A stretch of 64,000 bases of DNA. Origin: Actinomycetospora lutea. Its GTDB lineage: Bacteria; Actinomycetota; Actinomycetes; Mycobacteriales; Pseudonocardiaceae. Shown one piece after another: positions 27,008 to 35,229 of the stretch (positions are counted from its first letter, which is position 1; each line of letters starts with the position of its first letter). The stretch is taken from NCBI RefSeq assembly GCF_028737205.1, contig NZ_JAQZAL010000008.1, positions 148,448-212,447 of the forward strand, given 5' to 3'. Under the pieces are notes generated by a model. It had not been told where the DNA came from. It did no database searches and saw only the letters and a program-made list of their open reading frames with translations. Both the position numbers and the translations under genes were made by a program.

Positions 27008-27871
27008 TCAGGACAGCTGGGGCATCAACCGGGTGCTCACCGCGGCGACCCGCACGTAGTAGCCCGGCTTGCCGGCGCGGGCGCAGCCGTCGCCGAACGA
27101 CGTGACGCCGATGAGCTTGCCGGCGGCCACCAGCGGCCCGCCGGAGTCGCCCTGGCAGGAGTCCACGCCGCCCTGGTCGAACCCCGCGCACGTCAGCCGG
27201 CGCGCGTCGAACGACCGGTCGCCCGAGCGGCAGTAGTCGTCGCCGCGCATCGGCACGGTCGCGGTCAGCAGGTACCGCGAGGGTGCGCCGCTCTCGGCGG
27301 TGGTGCCCCAGCCGAGGATCTGGGCGGCGCGCCCGTCCTGGTACAGCGTCTCGTCGCCCGGCCCGGCCAGCGGCAGGGGCGTGCGCGTGCTGGGGGTCTC
27401 GAGCGTGAGCACCGCGAGGTCGGTGCCCCGCCCGACACCCTCGAACTCCGGGCTGACCCAGACCGAGCGCACGCCCGAGGTCTCGCCGACGGCGGACTGC
27501 TTGTCGTCGCGGCCGGTGACCACCCGGGTCTGCGCGGCGGTCGTGCTGGCCATGCAGTGGGCCGCGGTGAGCACCTTGGTCGGCGTGACCAGCGTGCCGC
27601 CGCAGAACTGGAAGCCCGCGGCGTCGGTGAGGAACACCGCCCACGGGTTCTCGTCGGTGGTCGTGCGCGCGCCCCCGACGACGCGGACGCCGGCGTCGAC
27701 GACGAGCCCCGAGCCGCCGGAGTCCCCGCCGTCGCCCGGGGGAGGCGGCGTCCCGTCCGCCGCCCGGGCACCGGCGGCCCCGGCCAGCGCGAGGAGGAGG
27801 GTCACCCCGGCGAGCACGAGCGCACGGCCCGTCCAGCCCGTGACCCGCCCACCGCGCACGCCGTTCGACAT
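27008..27871 (-). CDS. Secreted trypsin-like serine protease
   Basis: This is a 287-residue S1-family protease. A signal peptide lies at about residues 10-37 (GRALVLAGVTLLLALAGAAG, then ARAAD). A short propeptide ends near VVDAGVRVVGGARTTT, which contains the typical VVGG neo-N-terminus. Catalytic His is in VLTAAHC, Asp in GTDLAVLTL and Ser in CQGDSGGPLV; Cys positions fit three disulfides. An Asp six residues before the catalytic Ser suggests trypsin-like cleavage after Arg/Lys. It acts outside the cell. ATG at 27871 is chosen because earlier frame-open sequence is not signal-like. It is divergent from mtr. Confidence 0.92.
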   Translation of the reverse strand: MSNGVRGGRVTGWTGRALVLAGVTLLLALAGAAGARAADGTPPPPGDGGDSGGSGLVVDAGVRVVGGARTTTDENPWAVFLTDAAGFQFCGGTLVTPTKVLTAAHCMASTTAAQTRVVTGRDDKQSAVGETSGVRSVWVSPEFEGVGRGTDLAVLTLETPSTRTPLPLAGPGDETLYQDGRAAQILGWGTTAESGAPSRYLLTATVPMRGDDYCRSGDRSFDARRLTCAGFDQGGVDSCQGDSGGPLVAAGKLIGVTSFGDGCARAGKPGYYVRVAAVSTRLMPQLS

Positions 27872-28190
27872 CCGGTCCGCCCCTTCGCCCAGGTCCGTCC
27901 GGCGGCTCGCTACTGCGCTGATCGACCCAGTAGGAGCTGCCGTTGGCCGCAGACCACAGCAGCCGCCCGGACGCCGGACAAGGCGCCGAGAGGAAGGTTC
28001 GCTCCGCCGAGCGACGACGAACGGTCGATCTCCGTCGGTAAACGACCCCGACGGGTGGCGATCGGCCGTCGAGCGGTCATCGTTCGTCGACGAACGGAGC
28101 GTCGACCGACCGTTCGTCGCGGCCGTCCCGCGCGGGTGACCCTCGTCGGCCGGACCGCACCGACATCGGTGGCGCACTACCGTGGGGTCC
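27872..28190. promoter_or_regulatory. Divergent promoter region with ACGAACGG-type dyads
   Basis: This 319-bp gap holds a perfect 16-bp palindrome CGTTCGTCGACGAACG (28081-28096). It also holds a widely spaced inverted pair, GACGAACGGTC (28017-28027) and GACCGTTCGTC (28108-28118). The shared core ACGAACGG suggests a regulator site for the protease, mtr or both. No core promoter is obvious. Confidence 0.4.
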
Positions 28191-29591
28191 GTGCCCCACC
28201 ACGACCTGGTCATCATCGGCACCGGCTCCGGCAACACGATCCCGGACGAACGGTTCGCCGACATGGACGTGGCGATCATCGAGCACGGCGTCTACGGCGG
28301 GACCTGCCTCAACGTGGGCTGCATCCCGACCAAGATGTACGTGTACGCCGCGGACGTCGCCGAGACGATCCGGCGCGCGGGCACCCTCGGCGTCGACGCC
28401 TCGATCGACAAGATCCGGTGGGCGGACATCCGCGACCGCGTGTTCGGGCGGATCGACCCGATCTCGGCGGGCGGGCAGCGCTACCGGCAGGGCCAGGAGG
28501 GCACCACGGTCTACCTGGGCCACGCCCGCTTCGCCGCGGAGCGCACGCTGGCGGTGACGCCCACCGAGGGCCCCACCGGCAACAGAGCGCCGGTGGAGGT
28601 CACCGGCGAGCGCGTCGTCGTCGCCGCCGGCGCCCGGCCGGCGATCCCCGAGGTCATCGCCTCGAGCGGCGTGCCGTTCCACACCTCGGACACCGTCATG
28701 CGCCTCGACGAGGTCCCGCGCCGCCTGACGATCATCGGTGGCGGCTACATCGCGGCCGAGTTCGCGCACGTGTTCTCCGCCCTCGGTTCCGAGGTCACCC
28801 TCGCCACCCGCGGGCCCGCGCTGCTGCGCGAGCAGGACGAGGAGGTCTCGGCGCGGTTCACCGAGCTCGCCGCCGGCCGCTGGAACGTCCTGCTCGAGGC
28901 CGCCCCCACCGCGCCGCCCGAGCAGCGCGGCGACGGCACGATCGTCGTGCACACCCACCAGGGCCCGATCGAGGGCGACGCGCTGCTCGTGGCCACCGGG
29001 CGCATCCCCAACAGCGACCGCCTCGACGCCGCCGCCGGCGGGCTCGCGCTGCACAGCGACGGCCGGATCGTCGTCGACGACCAGCAGCGCACCACCGCCC
29101 CCGGCGTCTGGGCGCTCGGCGACGTGAGCTCGGAGTTCCAGCTCAAGCACGTCGCCAACCACGAGGCCGCGGTCGTGCGGCACAACCTGCTCCACCCCGA
29201 CGAGCCGCGTGCGACCAACAACGCGCACGTGCCGGCGGCGGTGTTCACCGAGCCGCAGATCGCCTCGATCGGCCTGCGCGAGCAGGACTGCCGCGACCGC
29301 GGCATCCCCTACGTCACCAAGGTCCAGCGCTACGGCGACGTCGCCTTCGGCTGGGCGATGGAGGACACCACCGGCATCGTCAAGATCGTCGCCGCGCCGG
29401 ACGGCACCCTGCTCGGCGCCCACCTCATGGGCCCGGAGGCCTCGTCGCTCGTCCAGCCGCTCATCCAGGCGATCACGTTCGGCCTCGACGCGCGGACCAT
29501 GGCCGAGAAGCAGTACTGGATCCACCCGGCGCTGCCCGAGGTGATCGAGAACGCCCTGCTCGGGCTCCCGCTCGATCCCGAGCAGGAGTGA
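28191..29591 (+). CDS. mtr: Mycothione reductase
   Basis: This 466-residue FAD- and NADPH-dependent disulfide reductase keeps mycothiol reduced in the cytosol. FAD motif IIGTGSGN is near the N-terminus. The redox-active pair is in GGTCLNVGCIPTK (about 39-44). The NADPH motif GGGYIAAEFAHV, the second FAD motif VWALGDVS and the C-terminal active-site His (YWIHPALPEVIENAL) are all present. GTG at 28191 matches the usual short N-terminus; an in-frame GTG at 28182 adds three residues. The mtr location near the cobalamin genes matches other mycothiol producers. Confidence 0.95.
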   Translation: MPHHDLVIIGTGSGNTIPDERFADMDVAIIEHGVYGGTCLNVGCIPTKMYVYAADVAETIRRAGTLGVDASIDKIRWADIRDRVFGRIDPISAGGQRYRQGQEGTTVYLGHARFAAERTLAVTPTEGPTGNRAPVEVTGERVVVAAGARPAIPEVIASSGVPFHTSDTVMRLDEVPRRLTIIGGGYIAAEFAHVFSALGSEVTLATRGPALLREQDEEVSARFTELAAGRWNVLLEAAPTAPPEQRGDGTIVVHTHQGPIEGDALLVATGRIPNSDRLDAAAGGLALHSDGRIVVDDQQRTTAPGVWALGDVSSEFQLKHVANHEAAVVRHNLLHPDEPRATNNAHVPAAVFTEPQIASIGLREQDCRDRGIPYVTKVQRYGDVAFGWAMEDTTGIVKIVAAPDGTLLGAHLMGPEASSLVQPLIQAITFGLDARTMAEKQYWIHPALPEVIENALLGLPLDPEQE

Positions 29592-29594
29592 CCG

Positions 29595-30458
29595 TCACTC
29601 GGTCCGCCGGAACCGCCACACGGCCAGCGCCAGCAGGAGCACGCAGCACGCGAGCGTGATGAGGATCTGCACGCCCACCGGCACCGGCCAGGTCCCCCAG
29701 ACGATGCCCGGGTCGAACCGGGCGCGGGTGGCGGCGTCGACGTCGAGGTGGTCGAACACCACCGAGCGCAGGGGCTCGACGGCGTAGGTCATCGGGTTGA
29801 CGTGGGTCAGCACCGCGAGCCACGTCGGCAGTCCCGAGAGCGGGAAGAGCGCGCCGGACAGGAACATCAGCGGTGTGATCACGAGCTGGACCAGCGGCAT
29901 CGCCGACTGGACCTGGCGCACCCGCGCCGCCAGCACGAGCCCCAGCGAGGTGATCATGAAGCCCATCAGGAAGATCAGCCCGATCATCGCCAGCAGCATG
30001 AGCGGGTCGTAGGGCACGCCGACGAGCCCGGCCAGCGCGAGCAGCACGAGGCACTGCAGGGTCGCGACGGTCGCGCCGCCGAGCGCCTTCCCGACGAGGA
30101 TCGACGCCGTGGACACCGGCGCGACGAGCATCTCGCGCAGGAACCCGAACTCGCGGTCCCAGACGATCGAGATGCCGGCGAACGCCGCGGTGAACAGCAC
30201 CGAGATCGCCATGACCCCGGGGAACAGGAACGTCGTGAACCCCACGGAGCCGCCGGCGCTGCTGTTGAGCAGGGAGCCCAGGCCGGTCCCGAGCACGAAC
30301 AGGAACAGCAGCGGCTGGGCGAGCGAGGACAGGATGCGCGAGCGGTCCTTGACGAACCGGATCATCTCGCGCTGCCACACCACGGTCGCGGCGCGCGCCT
30401 CGGTGGCGAGGCCGCTCTCGGGGACGTGCAGGGCCTCGGGTCGCAGCGTGGTGGTCAT
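29595..30458 (-). CDS. ABC-2 permease, DrrB-like
   Basis: This 287-residue integral membrane protein has six predicted helices and the ABC-2 family layout, with a basic first cytoplasmic segment (WQREMIRFVKDRSRI) and the conserved VWDREFGFLREMLVAPVS loop. It partners the ATPase immediately upstream; the ATPase stop and its ATG overlap as TGATG-type, so coupling is likely. DrrAB-type systems export drugs, daunorubicin being the classic case. Here the cargo is unknown, and a TetR regulator with twin operators controls the pair. Confidence 0.9.
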   Translation of the reverse strand: MTTTLRPEALHVPESGLATEARAATVVWQREMIRFVKDRSRILSSLAQPLLFLFVLGTGLGSLLNSSAGGSVGFTTFLFPGVMAISVLFTAAFAGISIVWDREFGFLREMLVAPVSTASILVGKALGGATVATLQCLVLLALAGLVGVPYDPLMLLAMIGLIFLMGFMITSLGLVLAARVRQVQSAMPLVQLVITPLMFLSGALFPLSGLPTWLAVLTHVNPMTYAVEPLRSVVFDHLDVDAATRARFDPGIVWGTWPVPVGVQILITLACCVLLLALAVWRFRRTE

Positions 30459-31456
30459 CAGCGCCTCATCCGCATCGCCGTGGGGTGCATCGACGGGCCC
30501 GCCTCGGCGTCGCGGATCGTCGTGCCGGTGTGGGCCAGGAACACGTCGTCGAGGCTGGGCCGGGTGACGGTGACCGAGCGGATGGCGACCCCGTGGGCCC
30601 CGAGCCGGTCGAACAGCCGCGGGACGAAGCCGGCGCCGTCGGGCACCGCGATCGTCACCGCGCCCTCGCGCACCGCCGGATCGAGCCCGAGCTCGGTGCG
30701 CAGCGTCCGCTGCGCCGCCTCGTCGTCGTCGGTGGTGATCGTGACCCGGTCGGCCCCGACCTGCGCCTTGAGGGCGTCCGGGGTGTCGAGGGCGACGATC
30801 CGGCCCTCGTTCATGATCGCGATCCGGTCGCAGTGCTCGGCCTCGTCCATGTAGTGGGTGGTGACGAAGACCGTGATCTCCTCCCGGCCGAGATCCCTGT
30901 CGTTGCGGTGGAGCTCGGCGACGTAGTCCCAGATCGTGCCGCGCGTCTGCGGGTCGAGCCCGATCGTCGGCTCGTCGAGGAAGAGCACCTGCGGCGAGTG
31001 CAGCAGCCCGCGGGCGATCTCGAGGCGCCGGCGCATGCCGCCGGAGTAGGTGCGCACCTCGTCGCCGCGGCGCTCCCAGAGCCCGACCATGCGCAGGACC
31101 TCCTCGCGGCGGGCCGGCGCGCGGCGCCGGTCGACGCCGTAGAGCTCCTGGTGGAAGCGCAGGTTCTGCTCACCCGACATCGGGGCGTCGAGGGTCGGGT
31201 CCTGGAAGACCAGGCCGATCCGCCGGCGCACCGCGGCGCGATCGCGCACGACGTCGAGCCCCACGACCTCGGCGTGGCCCTCGGTCGGCTCGACGAGGGT
31301 GCACAGGATGTTGATCGTCGTCGACTTGCCCGCGCCGTTCGGCCCGAGGAAGCCGAACGTCTCCCCGCGCGCGACCTCCAGGTCGATGCCACGGACGGCC
31401 TCGACGTTCCCGTAGCGCTTCACCAGGCCGCGGACCGCGACCGCCGGTGCGTCCAT
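30458..31456 (-). CDS. ABC transporter ATP-binding protein, DrrA-like
   Basis: This 332-residue ATPase has Walker A GPNGAGKST, Q-loop VFQDPTL, signature YSGGMRRRLE, Walker B VLFLDEPTIGLD and an H-loop in VTTHYMDEAE. The C-terminal extension of about 100 residues is typical of the DrrA group. ATG at 31456 is 12 bases from the first of two inverted repeats that sit between it and the divergent TetR gene. Confidence 0.93.
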   Translation of the reverse strand: MDAPAVAVRGLVKRYGNVEAVRGIDLEVARGETFGFLGPNGAGKSTTINILCTLVEPTEGHAEVVGLDVVRDRAAVRRRIGLVFQDPTLDAPMSGEQNLRFHQELYGVDRRRAPARREEVLRMVGLWERRGDEVRTYSGGMRRRLEIARGLLHSPQVLFLDEPTIGLDPQTRGTIWDYVAELHRNDRDLGREEITVFVTTHYMDEAEHCDRIAIMNEGRIVALDTPDALKAQVGADRVTITTDDDEAAQRTLRTELGLDPAVREGAVTIAVPDGAGFVPRLFDRLGAHGVAIRSVTVTRPSLDDVFLAHTGTTIRDAEAGPSMHPTAMRMRR

Positions 31457-31467
31457 CCCCTGCCCTC

Positions 31468-31507
31468 CTCTAACGGTGTTAGAGACGCTACTCTGACGGT
31501 GTTAGAG
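31468..31507. promoter_or_regulatory. Twin TetR operators between exporter and regulator genes
   Basis: CTCTAACGGTGTTAGAG (31468-31484; perfect 7-bp arms, 3-bp centre) and CTCTGACGGTGTTAGAG (31491-31507; one arm mismatch) are spaced 23 bp centre to centre, about two helical turns. They cover the whole divergent promoter region. This arrangement suits two TetR dimers on the same DNA face repressing both directions. Confidence 0.8.
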
Positions 31508-31523
31508 ACGGCAAGGAGGTTCC

Positions 31524-32195
31524 GTGGCCGCACGCAAGGCCCTCACCCGCGACGACGTCGTCGACGCCGCCGTCCACCTCCTGGCCGAGGTCGGCCTCGA
31601 GGGCCTGTCCCTGCGCCGCCTCGCCCGCGACCTGGGGGTGAGCGCGCCGACCCTCTACTGGCACGTCACCGACAAGCGCACGCTGCTCGACCACGTCGCC
31701 GAGCGCCTGCTCCTCGACCAGTGGCGGGTGACGCCGCTGACGCCGGGCGAGGACTGGGCGGAGTGGCTGCGCGAGCGCGCGACGGTGCAGTACCGCGCGC
31801 TGATCGCCCACCGCGACGCCGCGCGGGTGCTCGCCGGCAACCGGCCGACCGAGGCGGCGATGCCGGCCGTCGAGGAGGTGCTCGGCACGCTCGTGGGCGC
31901 CGGGTTCACCCCGGCACAGGCGTTCGCGTCGATCCAGGCCGTCGGCAACCTCGTCATCGGCTCGGCGCTGGAGTACCAGGCGGAGCGCGAGCGGGACGCC
32001 ACCACGGACCGCACCGCGGGGGACGGCCCCGCCCACGACCCGGACCGCTTCCCCCACCACTCCGCGCTCGCCGCGCTGCTCGCCGACCGCCCGGACCACG
32101 GCGCCGACCACGACGCGCTGTTCCGCCACGGCCTCGACCTCATGATCGCCGGGCTGCGGGTGCAGCAGGCGGGCACCGTCACGCACGCCGGCTAG
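31524..32195 (+). CDS. TetR-family regulator of the DrrAB-like exporter
   Basis: This is a 223-residue repressor. The N-terminal HTH (about 10-55) contains LSLRRLARDLGVSAPTLYWHV, a helix-turn-helix like that of true TetR (YWHV). The C-terminal ligand domain includes a His-rich stretch (PHHSALAALLADRPDHGADHDALFRHG), as in TetR class C-terminal domains. It is divergent from the ABC genes with twin operators between, so autoregulation and drug-released derepression are inferred. GTG at 31524 has AAGGAGG upstream. Confidence 0.9.
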   Translation: MAARKALTRDDVVDAAVHLLAEVGLEGLSLRRLARDLGVSAPTLYWHVTDKRTLLDHVAERLLLDQWRVTPLTPGEDWAEWLRERATVQYRALIAHRDAARVLAGNRPTEAAMPAVEEVLGTLVGAGFTPAQAFASIQAVGNLVIGSALEYQAERERDATTDRTAGDGPAHDPDRFPHHSALAALLADRPDHGADHDALFRHGLDLMIAGLRVQQAGTVTHAG

Positions 32196-32200
32196 CCACC

Positions 32201-32467
32201 TCAGTCGCGCTTGCGGTGCTCCTCGCCGGGGATCGGGCGCGGGTCCTCCTGCGCCTCCTCGGCGTCGGCGCGCTCGGCCTCGTCCCGCTCGCGACGCTCG
32301 GTGCCCGGCAGCGAGGTGTCCCGATCGGCGTCGGCCACCCGGCCGCGCCGCTCCGTCGCGGCCAGCGAGTCGTCGCGCTCCGCGGTCTCCTCGGCCGCGC
32401 GCTCGCGCTGGACGGCCTCGGGGAGCGAGGGCTCACCCTCCGTGTCGGACCGCCTGTGCTCCGCCAT
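32201..32467 (-). CDS. Small, highly charged disordered protein
   Basis: This 88-residue product has no hydrophobic core. Glu, Arg, Asp and Ala dominate, and a loose internal repeat is seen (DDSLAATERRGR, DTSLPGTERRERD). ATG at 32467 has GGGAGG 5 bases upstream, the main reason to accept it. It is convergent with the TetR gene, 5 bases apart. I recognise no family. It could be a stress-related disordered protein, but nothing shows this. Confidence 0.6.
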   Translation of the reverse strand: MAEHRRSDTEGEPSLPEAVQRERAAEETAERDDSLAATERRGRVADADRDTSLPGTERRERDEAERADAEEAQEDPRPIPGEEHRKRD

Positions 32468-32729
32468 CGGGCCTCCCGTCGACGTCGGTGTCCTCGCTAC
32501 CGTCCGGCGCCGGACGCACCACGTCAAGAGGCCGGACGGTCCACCCCGCGGATCTCCGCACCCCTGCAGGCCCGGCCGCAGCACACAGCGTCCCGCGGCC
32601 CGGGAGGATCAGCTCGCCGAGCTCCCGCCCGATCTCCTCGGCCGCGAGCCGGCCGTCGGGACGGAGCCGGCGGTACGCCGAGCCGGCCGTGCCGACGATC
32701 GCGGAGGTCGGCGGCGCGTCCGGGCGGGG

Positions 32730-33386
32730 TCAGGGCAGGCCGACCGCGGTCGCCGCGGCGTCGGCGACCGCGTCGAAGTAGGCGTCGCGGTCGACGACGA
32801 CGTTCTCGTACTGCCCGAACAGCTCGAACCCGACGGTGCCGTAGAGCTGCGTCCAGGCCACGACGGCGGGCACCGCGAGCGCGGGCGACAGGCCGGGCAG
32901 CACGTCCGCACGGAGCACCTCCGGCCAGCCCGCGCCCGCCCCCGGGTCGCCGTGCTCGGCGACGATCGCGGCGAGCACGAGGCCGACGCGCCCGGCGGCC
33001 GGGATCGTCTCGGCCGGCGCGGCGTACCCGGGCACCGGCGAGCCGTAGATCAGCGCGTACTCCGCGGGATGCTCGCGCGCCCAGGTCCGCACGGCCCGCC
33101 ACACCGCGCGCCACTGATCCCGCGGCGGCGCGTCGGTGTCGCGGGCGGCCTCGGCGCGCTCCCCCACCGCGTCGTAGGCCTCGACGATGAGCAGGGTCAG
33201 CAGCTCGTCGCGGCTGGCGACGTACCGGTAGACCGCCGACGACACCATGCCGACCTCGCGCGCCACCGAGCGCAGCGAGAGCGCGGCCGCGCCCTGCTCG
33301 GCGAGCTGGCGGTGCGCCTCGTCGAGGATCGCGCGACTGGTCTCGGCGCGCGCCCGCGCGCGGGTCCCGGAGGGCATGGCCGGCAT
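32730..33386 (-). CDS. TetR/AcrR regulator divergent from a Ddn-like gene
   Basis: This is a 218-residue regulator. The HTH (about 15-60) contains LSLRSVAREVGMVSSAVYRYV. The C-terminal domain has the WxREHPAEYALIYGSPVPGY pattern found in the TetR_C_13-type group. ATG at 33386 or 33377 are both feasible. Between it and the divergent Ddn-like gene lie two GAGAGCA-type inverted repeats that are its probable operators. Confidence 0.88.
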   Translation of the reverse strand: MPAMPSGTRARARAETSRAILDEAHRQLAEQGAAALSLRSVAREVGMVSSAVYRYVASRDELLTLLIVEAYDAVGERAEAARDTDAPPRDQWRAVWRAVRTWAREHPAEYALIYGSPVPGYAAPAETIPAAGRVGLVLAAIVAEHGDPGAGAGWPEVLRADVLPGLSPALAVPAVVAWTQLYGTVGFELFGQYENVVVDRDAYFDAVADAAATAVGLP

Positions 33387-33400
33387 CGTGCCACAAAGTG

Positions 33401-33468
33401 AGAGCACCGCTCTTGACGTGGCGCCGCGACGGGAGAACACTCGTCAGCGAGCGAGAGCACTGCTCTCG
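33401..33468. promoter_or_regulatory. Paired TetR operators
   Basis: AGAGCACCGCTCT (33401-33413) and CGAGAGCACTGCTCTCG (33452-33468; perfect 8-bp arms, 1-bp centre) share the half-site AGAGCA or a close variant. They sit on either side of a TTGACG hexamer at 33413-33418, which could be the -35 of the Ddn-like gene. The second site lies about where transcription would begin. Confidence 0.65.
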
Positions 33469-33488
33469 CCATCGACGAGGAGGACCTC

Positions 33489-33950
33489 ATGGCCGCCACC
33501 CACTACCGCGCCCCCGGCGCGATCACCCGTCGCGTCATGAACCCGATCGTCGCCGGACTGACGCGCCTCGGCCTGCCGCTGGCGGGTTCCGCGGTCCTCG
33601 GCGTCCGCGGGCGCACGAGCGGCGAGGTGCGCACCACCCCGGTCAACCCGCTGACCCTCGAGGGCCGCCGCTACCTCGTCGCCGCCCGGGGCCACACCCA
33701 GTGGGTCCGCAACCTGCGCGTGGCCGGCGAGGCCGAGCTCACGGTCGGCCGGCGCACCGAGACCGTGCGCGCCACCGAGCTGGCCGACCCGGACGCCGCG
33801 GCCGAGAAGGTGCGGGTCCTGCGCGCCTACCTGCGCGCCTGGGCCTGGGAGGTCGGGGCGTTCTTCGACGGCGTCGACGCGGACGCGAGCGACGAGGAGC
33901 TCGCGGCGATCGCCGACCGCCACCCCGTGTTCGTGATCACGTCCCGGTGA
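33489..33950 (+). CDS. Ddn-like F420-dependent nitroreductase/quinone reductase family protein
   Basis: This 153-residue split-barrel protein belongs to the deazaflavin-dependent nitroreductase group (DUF385). The conserved LGVRGRTSGEVRTTPVNPL, then YLVAARG and WVRNLRVAGEAEL, are characteristic of F420-binding members. It probably reduces quinones or nitro compounds with F420H2. ATG at 33489 follows GAGGAGGACC. Control by the divergent TetR protein is inferred from the operators. Confidence 0.87.
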   Translation: MAATHYRAPGAITRRVMNPIVAGLTRLGLPLAGSAVLGVRGRTSGEVRTTPVNPLTLEGRRYLVAARGHTQWVRNLRVAGEAELTVGRRTETVRATELADPDAAAEKVRVLRAYLRAWAWEVGAFFDGVDADASDEELAAIADRHPVFVITSR

Positions 33951-34005
33951 TACCAGCCGGTAACCACCGCCTCGCGCCCCCGCCCGGACCGATATCGTCG
34001 CGGGC

Positions 34006-35229
34006 ATGTCCGGTGAGCGTGAGCACGAGCTGGTCCTGTTCGGCGCGACGAGCTTCGTCGGGGAGCTGACGGCCGCCTACCTCGCCCGCAGCGCCCCCGC
34101 CGGCACGCGGATCGCGCTGGCCGGACGCTCGCGCGAGCGCCTGGAGAAGGTCCGCGACCGGCTTCCCGCGCCCGGCGGCGACTGGCCGATCATCGTGGCC
34201 GACACCGGCGACGCCGACGCCCTCGCCCGGATGGCCGCGTCCACGACCGCGCTCGCCACGACGGTCGGCCCCTACGCCAAGTACGGCCTGCCCGTGGTCG
34301 AGGCGTGCGCCGCGGCCGGCACCCACTACGCCGACCTCACCGGCGAGGTCCAGTTCGCCCGCGAGGCCATCGACCGCTGCGACGAGACGGCGCGCGCGAA
34401 CGGCGCGCGGATCGTGCACTCGTGCGGCTACGACTCGATCCCCTCGGACCTCGCCGTGCTGCTGCTGCACAGCCGCGTGCAGGCCGACGGGGAGGGCGAG
34501 CTCACCGACGTCACCGCCATCGTCCGGGTCCGCGGCGGCGTCTCCGGGGGCACGATCGACTCGATGAAGGGGCTCGCCGACGGCGCGCGCGCCGACCGGT
34601 CGCTGTTCACGCTCATGCGTGACCCGTTCGGCCTCTCCCCCGAGCGCGACGCCGAGCCCGACACCCGCCAGCCCAGCGACAACCCCACCCCGCACCGGGT
34701 CGACGGCCGCTGGGTGGCCCCGTTCGTCATGGCCTCGTACAACACCCGCATCGTGCGCCGGTCCAACGCCATCGCGGGCTACGCCTACGGCAAGGGCCTG
34801 CGCTACGGCGAGGTGATGGGCGCCGGCAGCGGCCCCGTCGGCGCCGTCACCGCGGGCGCGATCACCGCCGGGCTGGGCGCGCTGCTGGCGGGGCTGTCCA
34901 CGCCGGGCGTGCGCCAGGTCCTCGACCGCGTGCTGCCCAAGCCCGGCGAGGGCCCGAGCGAGAAGACCCGCGAGAACGGGTGGTTCCGCCACGACGTCGA
35001 GGCGACGACGACTACCGGCGCCCGCTACACCGCGCGGGTCTCGGGCTCGGGCGACCCGGGCTACGCCGCCACCGCGGTGATGCTCGGCGAGAGCGGGCTC
35101 TGCCTCGCCCTCGACGGCGACCGCCTGCCCGAGCGCGCCGGCTCGCTCACCCCCGCGACGGCGATGGGGCCGGCGCTGGTCGAGCGCCTGCGCACCGCCG
35201 GGCACGTCTACGACGTGGCGCGCGCCTGA
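34006..35229 (+). CDS. Saccharopine dehydrogenase-like / trans-acting enoyl reductase family protein
   Basis: This 407-residue protein has an N-terminal Rossmann motif [19 protein letters not shown] and the family core [27 protein letters not shown], then [12 protein letters not shown]. The group includes mycobacterial Rv2449c and the Rv2953 trans-acting enoyl reductase of phenolglycolipid synthesis; most members are uncharacterised and may be membrane associated. ATG at 34006 is the first start after the Ddn-like gene (55-bp gap). The last 22 bases overlap convergent cobQ. Confidence 0.88.
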   Translation: MSGEREHELVLFGATSFVGELTAAYLARSAPAGTRIALAGRSRERLEKVRDRLPAPGGDWPIIVADTGDADALARMAASTTALATTVGPYAKYGLPVVEACAAAGTHYADLTGEVQFAREAIDRCDETARANGARIVHSCGYDSIPSDLAVLLLHSRVQADGEGELTDVTAIVRVRGGVSGGTIDSMKGLADGARADRSLFTLMRDPFGLSPERDAEPDTRQPSDNPTPHRVDGRWVAPFVMASYNTRIVRRSNAIAGYAYGKGLRYGEVMGAGSGPVGAVTAGAITAGLGALLAGLSTPGVRQVLDRVLPKPGEGPSEKTRENGWFRHDVEATTTTGARYTARVSGSGDPGYAATAVMLGESGLCLALDGDRLPERAGSLTPATAMGPALVERLRTAGHVYDVARA

